Positions 1 through 11,391 of a stretch of DNA of 64,000 nt are shown here, piece by piece. Each line of letters begins with the position of its first letter. The first letter of the stretch is position 1. The position numbers were made by a program, and so were the translations under genes. Origin of the DNA: Utricularia gibba (taxonomy: Eukaryota > Streptophyta > Magnoliopsida > Lamiales > Lentibulariaceae); contig CM007989.1 of assembly GCA_002189035.1 (NCBI GenBank), positions 2,604,001-2,668,000 on the forward strand. Direction: 5' to 3'. The notes beneath the pieces were generated by a model. The model was given only the letters and a program-made list of their open reading frames with translations. It had not been told where the DNA came from and did not search any database.

Positions 1-217
1 TCTATGTCCTAAACGGTATTTATTTTAATGCGCAAATTATGTCAAATATGCGAAATCGGTAGGATGGGAACTAATAAAACCTTCAGCCCTCCGCCCTTCT
101 CTGGCCGGTGAGTGAACCACGGCGCCGCCGAATTTCACATCAGTCCGCCGTTGTCTTCTATTACGTTCCGACGGCCGGATTTGGGGATTGAATTTATCTC
201 ATCGCGGTTGACGGAGG
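1..217 (+). promoter_or_regulatory. Promoter and 5' leader of the FGAM synthase gene
   Basis: The window opens in AT-rich DNA that becomes GC-rich just ahead of the start codon at 218. The stretch from about 100 to 217 looks like a 5' untranslated leader. I see no unambiguous TATA box. The rest of the promoter lies outside the window or cannot be told apart. Confidence 0.4.
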
Positions 218-3200
218 ATGGCTGCCACTTCTGAACTCCTAGCGGCTCAGTTGTTGAATGTATGTCGGGTTCATTTTTTGGATACAGCACCATCCATGAA
301 GTGGATCCCTATAGAATTTTGTGTGTTTTCGTGCAGGGTTCTTGCAGGCGGAAGCTGGTTTTGCCGAGGTATTCGTTGAAGCAGAACTGCAGTCCCGTAC
401 TGTATCGAAAATCTTCTTCATCATTCGTTTTTCGCGGGAATGTGAAGATTAAAGCAACTGTCTACAAGGATGAGAGCAGAGTCGTCAGCGTTGTGCCAGA
501 ATTGGAGGGGAGAGAATTAGAAAAAGTTCTACATTTATATCGTATTCCATTTTTACAGAAGAGTGCCGAGGAAGAGCTTCTTAAGCTTATTCAGACAAAG
601 GTATCAAATCAAATTACGGGTTTGCAAACCGAGCAGTGTTTCAACGTTGGGTTGTTTGGAGACATCTCGGCCGAGAAGTTTTCAGTACTGAAGTGGCTTC
701 TGGGGGAAACTTATGAGCCTGATAATCTTAGTTCTGGAAGCTTTTTTGATGAAGAGATGAAAAGGAGGGAAAATTCTGTTGTTGTAGAAGTTGGGCCTCG
801 ACTGTCTTTTACAACGGCATGGTCTTCCAATGCCGTATCAGTATGCCGAGCATGTGGCCTGACTGAAATAAGCAGGCTTGAGCGATCACGAAGGTACTTG
901 CTGTCCTTAGCACCTGGAAGTGCACCGCTGAGTGGCTCTCAGATTAGGGAGTTTGAGGCTTTAGTACATGACAGGATGACAGAGTGCATTTATCATGAAA
1001 AGCTCTCATCTTTTCAGACGGATGTGATCCCTGAGGAAATTATTTACATACCAGTCATGGAGAAGGGCCGAAAAGCACTGGAGGAAATAAATGAAAAAAT
1101 GGGATTAGCTTTTGATGAGCAAGATTTAGACTATTACACCAAACTGTTCATGGAGGATATCCAGCGTGATCCTACAAATGTTGAGTTATTCGACATTGCA
1201 CAGTCCAACAGTGAACACAGCAGGCATTGGTTTTTTACCGGGAAGATTATTATAGATGGCCAGCCAGTGGATACGACCCTCATGCAAATCGTCAAGAGCA
1301 CCTTGATGGCGAATCCGAACAATTCAGTTATAGGATTCAAGGATAATTCCAGTGCCATTAAGGGATTTCCTGTTAATCAGTTGCGGCCGATCCACCCTGG
1401 TTCCACCTCTCGTTTGGATATGATTGCTCGTGATCTTGATATCCTTTTTACTGCTGAGACTCATAACTTTCCTTGTGCAGTGGCACCGTACCCTGGTGCT
1501 GAGACAGGGGCAGGAGGTAGAATCCGAGACACACATGCAACTGGTAGAGGCTCATATGTTGTAGCATCTACTGCTGGATACTGTGTAGGGAATCTTAACA
1601 TTGATGGTTCATATGCTCCATGGGAGGATCCAACTTTCACATATCCTGTAAACTTGGCTTCTCCGCTTCAAATTCTTATTGATGCTAGCAATGGTGCATC
1701 AGACTACGGCAACAAATTTGGGGAGCCACTAATTCAGGGATATACAAGAACATTTGGGATGAGGCTCCCAAGTGGGGAGAGGCGGGAGTGGTTGAAACCA
1801 ATCATGTTCAGTGGAGGTATTGGCCAGATCGATCACAACCATATAGTGAAGGGAGAGCCTGAAATTGGGATGTTTGTTGTGAAGATTGGAGGGCCAGCTT
1901 ACCGTATCGGAATGGGAGGTGGTGCTGCATCCAGCATGGTAAGTGGTCAAAATGATGCAGACCTGGATTTCAATGCTGTGCAGCGTGGAGATGCAGAGAT
2001 GGCACAGAAGTTATATCGTGTTGTTCGTGCGTGTATTGAAATGGGAGAAAGCAACCCTATCATCAGCATTCATGACCAAGGTGCTGGTGGAAATTGTAAT
2101 GTTGTCAAAGAAATTATTTATCCACAAGGCGCTGTTATTGACATCAGGGCAGTTATACTTGGTGATTATACAATGTCAGTATTGGAAATATGGGGAGCTG
2201 AATACCAGGAACAAGATGCAATTTTAGTGAAACCAGAAAGTCGTGATACTCTGCAGTCAATATGTGAAAGAGAGAGAGTCTCAATGGCTGTCATCGGCAC
2301 TATTAATGGAGGAGGGAGGATTGTTCTTGTAGACAGTGAGGCTACAGAAAGATTGAGCTCAAATGGTCTACCTCCTCCACCACCTGCTGTAAATCTTGAG
2401 CTTGAAAAGGTTCTCGGTGACATGCCGCAAAAGAAGTTTGAATTCCACCGTGCTGTTAATGTGACAGAGCCCCTTGATATAGCTCCTGGTGTTACTGTTA
2501 TGGATTCTTTGAAAAGGGTTTTGAGACTTCCTTCTGTTGGTTCTAAGAGGTTTTTGACGACCAAGGTTGATAGGTGTGTCACAGGCCTAGTTGCACAGCA
2601 GCAAACTGTGGGTCCTCTTCAAATTACCCTTGCTGATGTTGCAGTAATTGCTCAGAGTTATACTGGAATCACCGGCGGCGCTTGTTCTATTGGAGAACAA
2701 CCAATAAAAGGTCTTTTGGATCCAAAAGCTATGGCAAGATTAGCTGTAGGTGAAGCTCTGACTAATCTTGTATGGGCTAGAGTTACTTCTTTGTCTGATG
2801 TTAAAGCGAGTGGCAATTGGATGTATGCAGCCAAACTAAATGGTGAGGGAGCAGCCATGTACGATGCTGCAACAGCCCTTTCAGAAGCCATGATTGAACT
2901 TGGAATTGCAATTGATGGGGAAAGGACAGTCTTTCTATGGCAGCTCATTCATCTGGGGAAGTTGTCAAGGCCCCTGGGAATCTGGTAATCAGTACTTATG
3001 TCACTTGTCCTGACATAACCAAAACCGTGACACCTGATTTGAAACTTGGTGATGATGGAGTTCTCCTTCACATTGATTTATCCAAAGGGAAGCGACGCCT
3101 TGGTGGATCTGCCCTTGCCCAAGTATTTGGCCAAGTTGGTGATGAGTGTCCTGATCTTGATGATGTTGGTTATCTTAAAAAAACTTTCAATGCTGTTCAA

Positions 3201-4508
3201 AGTTTAATTGAGGAAGGCTTGATCTCCGCCGGGCATGACATCAGTGATGGAGGCTTGGTTGTATGTGTGCTTGAGATGGCATTTGCTGGGAATTGCGGAA
3301 TTAACCTGAATCTGATCTCCCCAGATGGTTGTAGTGAGTTTCAAACACTGTTTGCTGAGGAACTTGGTCTTGTCCTTGAGGTCAGCAAAAAGAATTTGGA
3401 TGTATTGCTTGAGAAGCTCGTAGACGCTGGAATACATGCGGAGCAGATTGGTGAAGTTTGCAGCTCACAGGTTGTTGAACTGAAGGTTGATGGTATCTCT
3501 CACCTTACAGCAAAAACATCTCTCCTCAGGGATTTGTGGGAAGAAACAAGCTTTGAACTGGAAAAATTCCAAAGGCTCTCAGCTTGCGTGGAGCTGGAGA
3601 AGGAAGGTTTGAGAAGTCGAACAGAGCCATTATGGAAATTATCGTTCACTCCTTCATGTACAGATGATAAGTACATGACTGGTACAAAACCGAGAGTTGC
3701 CATCATTCGTGAAGAAGGCAGCAATGGTGACAGGGAAATGGCTGCGGCTTTCTATGCTGCAGGCTTTGAACCATGGGATGTCACCATGTCTGATCTCTTA
3801 AACGGTGTAGTCTTACTGAGTAAGTTTCATGGTATTGCCTTTGTTGGAGGATTCAGCTATGCAGATGTGCTTGACTCAGCCAAAGGTTGGGCTGCATCAA
3901 TAAGATTCAACAAGCCTCTGGTCAACCAATTTCAAGAGTTCTATGAGCGGCAAGATACATTCAGTTTGGGGGTTTGCAATGGCTGCCAACTCATGGCTCT
4001 TTTAGGATGGATTCCAGGTCCCATGGTTGGAGGTGCTCTTGGTCCATCTGGGGATCCATCTCAGCCCAGATTCATACACAACGAATCAGGGCGATTCGAG
4101 TGCCGTTTCACTAGTGTGAAAATCGAAAATTCACCAGCTGTGATGTTCAAGGGAATGGAAGGGAGTACATTAGGTGTGTGGGCAGCTCATGGTGAGGGAA
4201 GAGCTTATTTCCCTGATGATGACATCCTTGCAACTGTACTGCAGTCGAATTTAGCCCCAGTAAAGTACTGTGATGATTCTGGTAATCCCACAGAAGTCTA
4301 TCCATTTAATCCCAATGGTTCTCCTCTTGGTGTCGCTGCTATATGTTCTCCTGATGGAAGGCATCTCGCCATGATGCCTCATCCTGAACGCTGCTTCCTG
4401 ATGTGGCAGTATCCCTGGTATCCCAAACACTGGAACCTAGAGAAGAAGGACCCCAGCCCCTGGTTACGCATGTTCCAAAATGCTCGGGAGTGGTGTTCAT
4501 CACAGTGA
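218..4508 (+). CDS. Phosphoribosylformylglycinamidine synthase (FGAM synthase), organelle-targeted, with one frameshift
   Basis: Large single-chain FGAM synthase of de novo purine synthesis. It converts FGAR, glutamine and ATP to FGAM, in plastids and mitochondria in plants. Exons are 218..259 and 337..4508; the 77-base intron has a GTATGT donor and a TGCAG acceptor. This gives a start reading MAATSELLAAQLLN followed by GSCRRKL, as in other plant homologues. An ATG at 262 lies inside that intron and is not the start. The basic N-terminus suits a transit peptide. AIRS-like synthetase halves are followed by a C-terminal glutaminase domain with nucleophile motif GVCNGCQ (Cys about residue 1228) and the MMPHPERCF His-Glu motif. 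The length would be 1404 residues, normal for the family. The frame is broken at a G run, 2917-2920, where one G is missing; everything after continues in the next frame to the TGA at 4506-4508. Either a consensus error or a null allele. Confidence 0.93.
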
Positions 4509-5155
4509 CCCTGATCTTCCTTTCTTCCTCCTTCCATATCAGTGATCAGACTTTTAAAGCTCAGCTGTTCACCCTTCTGCAGATGGTTTCCCTAGTGCGA
4601 GTTTGCTGTTTCATCTGCTGTCATTACCTTCTTGTTTTTTGTCATAACAGCGATCGTAGACAAGCCCAATAACAGAATTAGTAGCTTCGATGCTACCCTG
4701 GTGGAAAAAAGGTCTTTTCCATCAAGTTGCTAATGAGGATGCCTTCAATGCACTAATTCAAAATGATACGACTAAATTGGCATCAAATCTAGTTATGCAT
4801 AAAGGCGATGCTGGAGGCATGCCACCGAACTTTTTTGTTTTTTGAGTTGTAGTTACAAACTGTGTTTTTTGAGTTTGGGATGATCGACTGAACACTGTTT
4901 ACTCAATGAACACAAATTTCTAGCCTACAACAAGAAAATCGTCTTTGGGGCTGCGCAGACTCATCCAACTATCATACATATTAGCAACCATATATGATGG
5001 ATACTATCGCTTACCTGCCCCTATGCATACACCTAAAAAGACCCTCATGTACAATAATCAGCTGATAGAATGTAATTAATGCCTTACAACTGATGATGCA
5101 TCTTATTCTTGTGTTTGAGGAGGGAAGCATGGCACAGGTTTGGCGGCTGGTGACT
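4509..5155. other. Intergenic: 3' ends of FGAM synthase (+) and the BED gene (-)
   Basis: These 647 bases separate two convergent genes. The first part is probably the 3' untranslated region of the purine gene and the last part that of the BED-finger gene. No supportable coding sequence or repeat was seen. Confidence 0.5.
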
Positions 5156-7770
5156 CTATTGAGTGTCTGTGTACTCCCCGCCAGGTTGCTCTCCACCTTC
5201 TTTGATCCCGTCGAATATTTCATTATCATCAAACCCTATAAAGCAGGGAAGAGCCTTAAATGACATTGGAATGCTAAGCACGAATACCTGTATGGAGCAC
5301 AGAAGAATTGCTGAGGTTGATTACCTGCTCCTAAGTCTTCAGTATAGTCACATGCATCCAGACCCGACTGCATAGCTTCAGCATATGGTGGATCAATTTT
5401 CATCCATTCAGAAGGAGAGAGGCTTTCTATGCATACTCCGTTATCAACCACCCAATCTGCAACATCACTGTGTTCTGAAAAAATGGGATCCACAATTTCC
5501 ACTTCCTTGTTTGCTGAAACCCTGTGAGGCAGAAGAAATGTAAAGCTTGTTTTACTTCAGAGATTCAGTCTATGAAAAAGGAGAAGATTTCACACTTACA
5601 TTTGCTTCATCTGCATGTTGTGGCGAACATAGGCAATGTCATCAAGCCTTTGGCGCTGGAAGACGTTTTTTCTCCCGGATGTATTTTTGACAGGAATTTT
5701 ATCCAGCTTATGCTGTAACAAGCTGCAAGTTTGACTAAGAATTCGGATGGCCAGACGAGCCAAGTTGGGGCAAGCCCCACCATATGCAAGCCACCAGTCA
5801 ACTGAAAGAATCAAATTTTGAAAAACAGTGAGCTGATTACAGCTTCATTGCATTTGAAAAAAATATACAAACTGGACCAAGACATCAACTCAATGATTAT
5901 CATGTTTTAAGTGGAAGGAAGCGACATTCAAAGCATAAGGCTGCAGAAAATTCATTTTAAAAGTTATGTCAAAAAGGAACTCACTAGGAGGCAGAGTATC
6001 TCGAGCTCTGATAGCCATTTTCCGCCCAAAATCTCCCGAGCAGCCATGGTAAGATGCAGTTTCTTTCATAAGTTTATCTTGGATCTTAGGGTCAGGGACC
6101 AATTTCTCTATGCAATCATATACCAACGATCGTGTGTACAGATGAGCATCTCCTTCAAGGCTGTAAAAGAATTTGGGATTCAAGTAGAATCCAGCAGCAT
6201 GAAGAGGATTTCTCTTAAGCTGTTCCCACCTACGATCTATGATATCCCAATAGGCTAAATATTCCTTAGTAATAAGTTCTTTCTTAATAGCTTCCTTGGC
6301 TCGATATAACCCTGCATAAACAAACCCCATGGCAGGCTTCCTTTCACTACCAACTATTTTCAACAAACGCAGTAGAGGAGATGTTAAATTTGTTACTGAG
6401 GTACATGCAGACCAGAAAGATTGGCTAGTGATACAATCTAATAACGCAAACCCTTCTGCTTTCTTCGAGTACGGACTTTCCATCCACTCCTCTGATGTAA
6501 TCATCAACTGCAGTTTATGCCTAAGATTTAACATTCTTCTCAAAATAATGAAATCAGTAGATGACGGAGTAATTCCCCTATCAGGTAAATCAACACCAAG
6601 GGTGTGTTTCCTAAACATGTTCAAGATACCACTGTTTGAATAGATGCATCTTGAGATTGATTTCGCCTGGTCAAGTATCACCTTCACCACCGGAAGCTCT
6701 CGCATGTCTTGAAGCATCAAATCAATGCAATGACTAGCACAAGGACTCCAAAATATAGATGGATAAGTATCAGCAAGTTTTTTCCCAGCAATGGAATATC
6801 GATCACCACCTCTGGTTATAACTTGAAGAACATTCTTTAGCCCAACCTGCTCCACTGTTTCCTTAAGCAATTCATATAGCTCATCCGTGGAAACTGTTCC
6901 AACTGATATATTAGCCGACCTAAAAAATATTGTGCCTTCTGAGCAATAGACAAAAAAGTTGACAACACTTACATTATCTCCAGAATTGCGCTCATCTACC
7001 AACACCGTGCAACCAGTTCTTTCCCAAACTCCTTTAAATTGATCAACATCATTTCTAGATTCATGAACAATATTCTTCAAAACCCAACTACTAAGATCAT
7101 GGTACGAAGGAACAACAGCATCAGTTCCACTAGAAGCAATTGCATCAACCATTGGCTGAAAATAAGGAGAATTTACAGCTTCCGCAGGCAATCCAACATC
7201 AATGAAAAACCGACCGACTGCCATATGAACTGAATCACTGATCATGTTCGAGTTTGGATCCAACGTAGACAAGGGTGCAGCATCAGATGCAACTACACCA
7301 ATAGCTTTCCTAACTCTCGCTTTCTTCTTTCTGTAGCCCGTTTTAAACGTAGACTCATCTTCTCTATCAGCATTGGCATCAACATCATGTTCAACCCTTT
7401 CTGGTAGAGGAAGCAACTCTTCCTCGTTACAGATATTGTTTATTCTTTCAATAGCATTTGCACCAGCGTTACCATAGCTAGTCATCTCGCCAGAAGATTT
7501 TTGCTTTCTCCTCTTTCTTACAGAAACCCCATTTAAACTCTCCAGCATTTGCATCCTCACGTCAGATTGAACTCTCAAACAAGTGGCTGCATTCCCTTTT
7601 TGGCCCGCAAGATGTTCTTTAATCCTATGAATCCCACCGCCCTTGAATATCTTCCCACAGTACTTACATTTGAGCTGAACCCGATCCCCATTTTTAAACA
7701 TATCGCAATGTTGCCATGCAGGATCATGCTTATGTGAAGTCAAGGGCACAGGCTCCATATTAGAATCCAT
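5156..7770 (-). CDS. hAT transposase-derived BED zinc-finger protein with DUF659 (domesticated)
   Basis: Four exons on the minus strand: 7770..5985, 5801..5600, 5521..5325 and 5235..5156, giving 754 residues. Junctions are GTGAGT/TTTCAG, GTAAGT/CACAG and GTAATC/TATAG, and every phase closes. A BED-type C2H2 finger lies near residues 18-60 (CKYCGKIF, then HRIKEHLAG). A basic patch follows (KRRKQK and KKKARVRK, possible nuclear signals), then a DUF659 transposase core (CASHCIDLMLQD) and a C-terminal hAT dimerisation region across exons 2 and 3 (DWWLAYGGACPNLARLA, SEHSDVADW). The product resembles plant 'hAT transposon superfamily' proteins such as Arabidopsis At3g22220/At4g15020. I infer a domesticated DNA-binding protein because the frame is intact, there are conserved-looking introns, and I see no terminal inverted repeats. 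Its cellular role is not known to me. Confidence 0.82.
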
Positions 7771-8585
7771 ATATTCTCCACCTTACCCTTCAAAAAAAAC
7801 ACGAAACAGATACATTATTACATCCTTCACCTTGAGCAAAACAGTGTCTTTAGGAAAAAACTTCCACATGAAGACCCAGAACACGATAATTGAAGTAACA
7901 CATAGAAGAACAAACTTCCTCAATTCCAGGAATGCCGAAAATTGTTCTTTCAGCAGCCCACATATTGAAACACCGCACAGAGTATTCTTCCTCAAGCAAA
8001 CTCTAAATTCGAAGAAATTGAACATGGCTTTCAACAATTATACAAACAGTCTTTCTCTAGCATCCAATGAATTAAATACATCAATCTTATAGAAAAAGCA
8101 ATTCGATTCGATACCGAAACAAATTCTCGCCCGGTACTCGAGTTTTTTTTCCCTCCGGCCGAAAAGTCGAGGGCGAGCCGGATAAACCGGTCAGCGAGCG
8201 GCCAAGACGAAGGACAGAAACGAAAAGTTGTACCCCTAGTCCGTACGAGTTCTTTTACCCCAGGCCCCCGAACCAACACGGCCAAGGGCGGAAATTAAAA
8301 TATATTTTTCTTTTTTATTTTATTTTTTAAAAAGAGGAAACCGAGTTCCCTTGACACGTATGCTCAGTCGGACACGTCTAGACTATTTAACTAATTTCTC
8401 ATCCGCGGCAAATTCACAGAAGCAAAGTTTACAATTGAATACCCCCTTCCCTGAATATTACAGTTCATACCCCCGAGTTCCCGTGGCGGAGAAGATTCCC
8501 CGAAGGTTCGCCAGCGCGTTTCCAAATCTCAACCACAAGGCTCCCGCCGGAGGTGCGTTTTCTAATCGTCGATTGGATCGGGTGG
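7771..8585. promoter_or_regulatory. Divergent promoter region between the BED gene and ELC
   Basis: This 815-base spacer separates divergent start codons at 7770 (-) and 8586 (+). It includes a GC-rich block near 8140-8290, an A/T-rich block near 8295-8335 and the probable ELC leader, from about 8400. The open frame at 8351-8884 overlaps ELC in another frame and has no family resemblance. Core promoter elements could not be assigned with confidence. Confidence 0.4.
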
Positions 8586-9794
8586 ATGGCGCAGTATACG
8601 CAGCAATTTCTCAGCAGCGTTCTATCGCAGCGGGGACCGGCGGCGTTGCCGTACGCGGAGGAGATGAAGTGGCACATCCGCCAACACTTGTTGCATCTCA
8701 CAGAAACCTATCCTTCTCTGCAGCCGAAAACGGCGGTATTTACGCACAACGACGGCCGCACCGTGAATCTTTTGCAGGCGGACGGTACCGTTCCGATGCC
8801 TTACCAAGGCGTTACCTACAACATTCCGGTTATTATCTGGCTGATGGAATCGTATCCGACTCACGCGCCGCTTGTTTTCGTTAACCCTACCCGCGACATG
8901 GTCATCAAGCGCCCCCATCCCTTCGTTTCACCAAACGGCGTGGTATCCATGCCTTACATTCATTCCTGGGTCTTTCCGGCTTCCAATCTTGTTGAATTGG
9001 TTCGGAATTTGAGTGCTTACTTCTCTCGTGATCCGCCCCTGTACTCTCAGCGCAAGTCTTCGAACCCTAACCCAAGTCCCCAAGGACCCCAACCCGTTCC
9101 TAGCCCCAGCCCTAGCCCCCGCCCCAGTTATGGTAGTGTGAATTCTTCAGTGGGATCAGCGGCGCCTCGGCCGGCGATTCCCCTGAACAATCCTACTCCG
9201 CCGCCGCCGTATGGGAGGATGACGGAGGATACTGTTGATGTTTTCAAGAGAAACGCAATAAATAAACTTGTGGAAAGTATGAATGATCATATCAGGGAGT
9301 TAAGAAAAGCAAGGGAGGAAGAAATGGAAGGGCTTTTTGGTGTGCAGGCGATGCTCAGGAGGCGTGAGGAGGAGCTTAGGAAAGGGTTAAAGGAAATGAA
9401 CGATGAAAAGGAAGCTCTGGAGCAGCAGCTTCAAATAATTTTGATGAATAGCGATCTTTTAGAAGGATGGTTAGGGGAGAATGAAGAGACATTGGGGAAC
9501 AGTGATTTAAGTGGAGTTGATGCAGCTGAAGCATTTGAGACTAGTGATGCACTGTCAAAGCAAATGTTGGATTGTACAGCTTCTGATTTCGGTGCTGAAG
9601 ATGCAATATATGCTTTGGATAAAGCTATGCAGGAGGGAGTCATTCCCTTTGATCAGTACATGAGGAATGTGAGGCTTTTGTCACGCGAGCAGTTTTTCCA
9701 TCGTGCCACAGCTTCCAAAGTGAGAGCAGTTCAGATGCAAGCACATGTTGCAAATATGGCTGCTCGAGCGACATCCCAGCAGTACACGTTCTGA
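8586..9794 (+). CDS. ELC: ESCRT-I subunit VPS23/TSG101 homologue, ELC-like
   Basis: Single-exon gene of 402 residues. The product is the plant TSG101/VPS23 (ELCH) subunit of ESCRT-I, which binds ubiquitinated cargo on endosomes for sorting into multivesicular bodies; loss of Arabidopsis ELC also affects cytokinesis. An N-terminal UEV domain spans about residues 15-145 ([35 protein letters not shown]). A Pro/Ser-rich linker of about 70 residues follows, with [10 protein letters not shown]. Next come a coiled coil ([13 protein letters not shown]... REEELRKGL) and a C-terminal steadiness box ([20 protein letters not shown]). The start at 8586 ([11 protein letters not shown]) was preferred to the in-frame ATG at 8553, because the UEV domain follows at the usual distance and the extra residues match no homologue I recall. 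The intronless structure agrees with Arabidopsis ELC. Confidence 0.93.
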   Translation: MAQYTQQFLSSVLSQRGPAALPYAEEMKWHIRQHLLHLTETYPSLQPKTAVFTHNDGRTVNLLQADGTVPMPYQGVTYNIPVIIWLMESYPTHAPLVFVNPTRDMVIKRPHPFVSPNGVVSMPYIHSWVFPASNLVELVRNLSAYFSRDPPLYSQRKSSNPNPSPQGPQPVPSPSPSPRPSYGSVNSSVGSAAPRPAIPLNNPTPPPPYGRMTEDTVDVFKRNAINKLVESMNDHIRELRKAREEEMEGLFGVQAMLRRREEELRKGLKEMNDEKEALEQQLQIILMNSDLLEGWLGENEETLGNSDLSGVDAAEAFETSDALSKQMLDCTASDFGAEDAIYALDKAMQEGVIPFDQYMRNVRLLSREQFFHRATASKVRAVQMQAHVANMAARATSQQYTF

Positions 9795-10575
9795 CGAGTT
9801 CGAGGCTTCTCCGTCCGTGCAAATTATATGTTTGTCTAATGAAATTGATTGTTTGCTTTATGCACACACTTCATTGCCTTTGCATTCTACATTTTCATTT
9901 ATAAGACTAGCCCGGATGACAATATTTTTAGAATTCTGGTATCTGTTTGTATATAGTTCAGTTTTTCTGCCTTTCGCGGTCTAGTTTCATACCACATGGG
10001 GAACTCACTTGTTTGTTTGAATTTTGAATGCTATTATGGATTCAATATTGCCTAGCTTGAATGAAGGTTCGATTAGCACAAACACAATGCTCACGCATTC
10101 ATCTTTCTGTGCTGCTCTGCGTGATATGCAGTAGTTTCCATTCTTCAGCTACGAAGCTATCTCCCACTTTAACATCTTTCTGTGCTACAATGCGTGATAT
10201 GCTGTAGTTTCCATAGCTTAACAATGGAAACTACATCACCCCACTTTGATATCACCCCAAGTCATTTCTCGTAGTGCTGATCATTATCTATGCTTGGAAG
10301 CAGTTACACTGACATATTGCAGTATTCTTCCATATGTTCTCTCTATTTTCTGACTTTGAGTTGCTCTGATGCGGTGATGGCACAAGGCTTTACTTGCTTC
10401 CAGGTTCACATTGCAGGTTCATTGATTTCGTTTAACAGGGACTGTGTAGCTGCTCTTTGTTTAAGAAGACAGCAGGAATGGGAGCGAGCAGTGCAATCAA
10501 AATGCAGGCATGATTTCGTTTAAATAGGAATGAGAACAATAAAAAATGTCAAAGACAACCACCAGAAGCACAGTT
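9795..10575. other. Intergenic: 3' ends of ELC and the thaumatin-like gene
   Basis: These 781 bases lie between convergent genes, mostly 3' untranslated and spacer DNA. They contain one imperfect direct repeat, listed separately. Open frames such as 10290-10523 have no recognisable family and are probably chance. Confidence 0.5.
10100..10214. repeat. Imperfect direct repeat, two 42-base copies
   Basis: Copy 1 is 10100-10141 and copy 2 is 10173-10214. Both begin CATCTTTCTGTGCT and end GTAGTTTCCAT. By eye they agree at 38 of 42 positions with no gaps. They are separated by 31 unrelated bases. No known element was recognised; a local duplication is the simplest reading. Confidence 0.85.
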
Positions 10576-11391
10576 TCAATTTGGTGGGCAGAATGAGACG
10601 ACATATTCCTTAGCTCTGCAGCTCTTGAGCCCAGTTGGTTCGTCGAAGGCGTAACTGTAAGCTCTAGGGCACATCTTCTTGAAGAAGTTCTCATAAACTG
10701 TGGGTCTGCATGTTCTGGGACTCGCATACTCTCCGGTGCAGCAGTACTTTCCTTCCCCGGTGGCCAGGCACGCGCTCTTGCACCCCACCGTCCTTCCGCC
10801 GCCCACCACCGTGAGATTCTTCGGGCAGCAGGCATTCACGTCCGCCTCGCACGCCGCCACGCCACAACCGCCACTCCCACCGACAGGTACCACGGAAACG
10901 GGAACATTGAAGCCATCAACCAGACTCACATCGTAGAAATGCATCGGATTCGAGGGCGTCCCAAGTGTCATCTCCACCAGAGTCGCGGGAGGCCGGCCAC
11001 CAGCACCGTCGCAGCGCAGGAGCCCGCCGCAGTCGCCGGTCAAGCACCACCCCTTCCCATGGGAGTCGAAGCAGCAGTCCTGCCTCGCCCATATCCTCCC
11101 CGACCACCACAAAGGTGCTTCCACCATCACCTGCTTCCCACTCGGAAGCACGAACCCGCCCTCCGCAGGAGTCTCCTGCCCCGCCGTGCCGAGAATCGCC
11201 GGCCACAGCGTGTCTTTGCAGTCGTTGACGATCAAGAGACGAATCCCATCCACACCTGAAACAGTTAACAAAACCAATGCGATACAAGGTAACCAGCATT
11301 TCATCAACCAACAAATGCACACCAAACCTGATGAGGTAACGCTGATGAGCAGAAGAAGCACCAAAAACAGAGAAGACTCCGGCGCCGGCAT
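10576..11391 (-). CDS. Thaumatin-like protein (PR-5 family), secreted
   Basis: Two exons on the minus strand, 11391..11328 and 11255..10576, joined across a 72-base intron (GTTTGG donor, TTTCAG acceptor). Splicing gives 247 residues. Without it the frame would run through the intron. The N-terminus ([18 protein letters not shown]) is a signal peptide, and the mature chain starts near [12 protein letters not shown]. The thaumatin domain is Cys-rich. I count 18 cysteines where 16 are typical, with an extra Cys in the DCCFD segment. It contains [24 protein letters not shown] (part of the acidic-cleft REDDD signature), [18 protein letters not shown] and a C-terminal SFCPPN. Family members are extracellular and many are induced by pathogens or expressed in development. 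No C-terminal GPI or membrane extension is present. Confidence 0.9.
   Translation of the reverse strand: MPAPESSLFLVLLLLISVTSSGLVCICWLMKCWLPCIALVLLTVSGVDGIRLLIVNDCKDTLWPAILGTAGQETPAEGGFVLPSGKQVMVEAPLWWSGRIWARQDCCFDSHGKGWCLTGDCGGLLRCDGAGGRPPATLVEMTLGTPSNPMHFYDVSLVDGFNVPVSVVPVGGSGGCGVAACEADVNACCPKNLTVVGGGRTVGCKSACLATGEGKYCCTGEYASPRTCRPTVYENFFKKMCPRAYSYAFDEPTGLKSCRAKEYVVSFCPPN

Noticed and set aside
262-2988. FGAM synthase starting at the ATG at 262
   Set aside because: The ATG lies inside a short intron with good splice sites. The spliced form from 218 matches plant homologues.
8553-8585. ELC start at 8553 instead of 8586
   Set aside because: The 11 extra residues are atypical, and the UEV domain follows the 8586 start at the normal distance.
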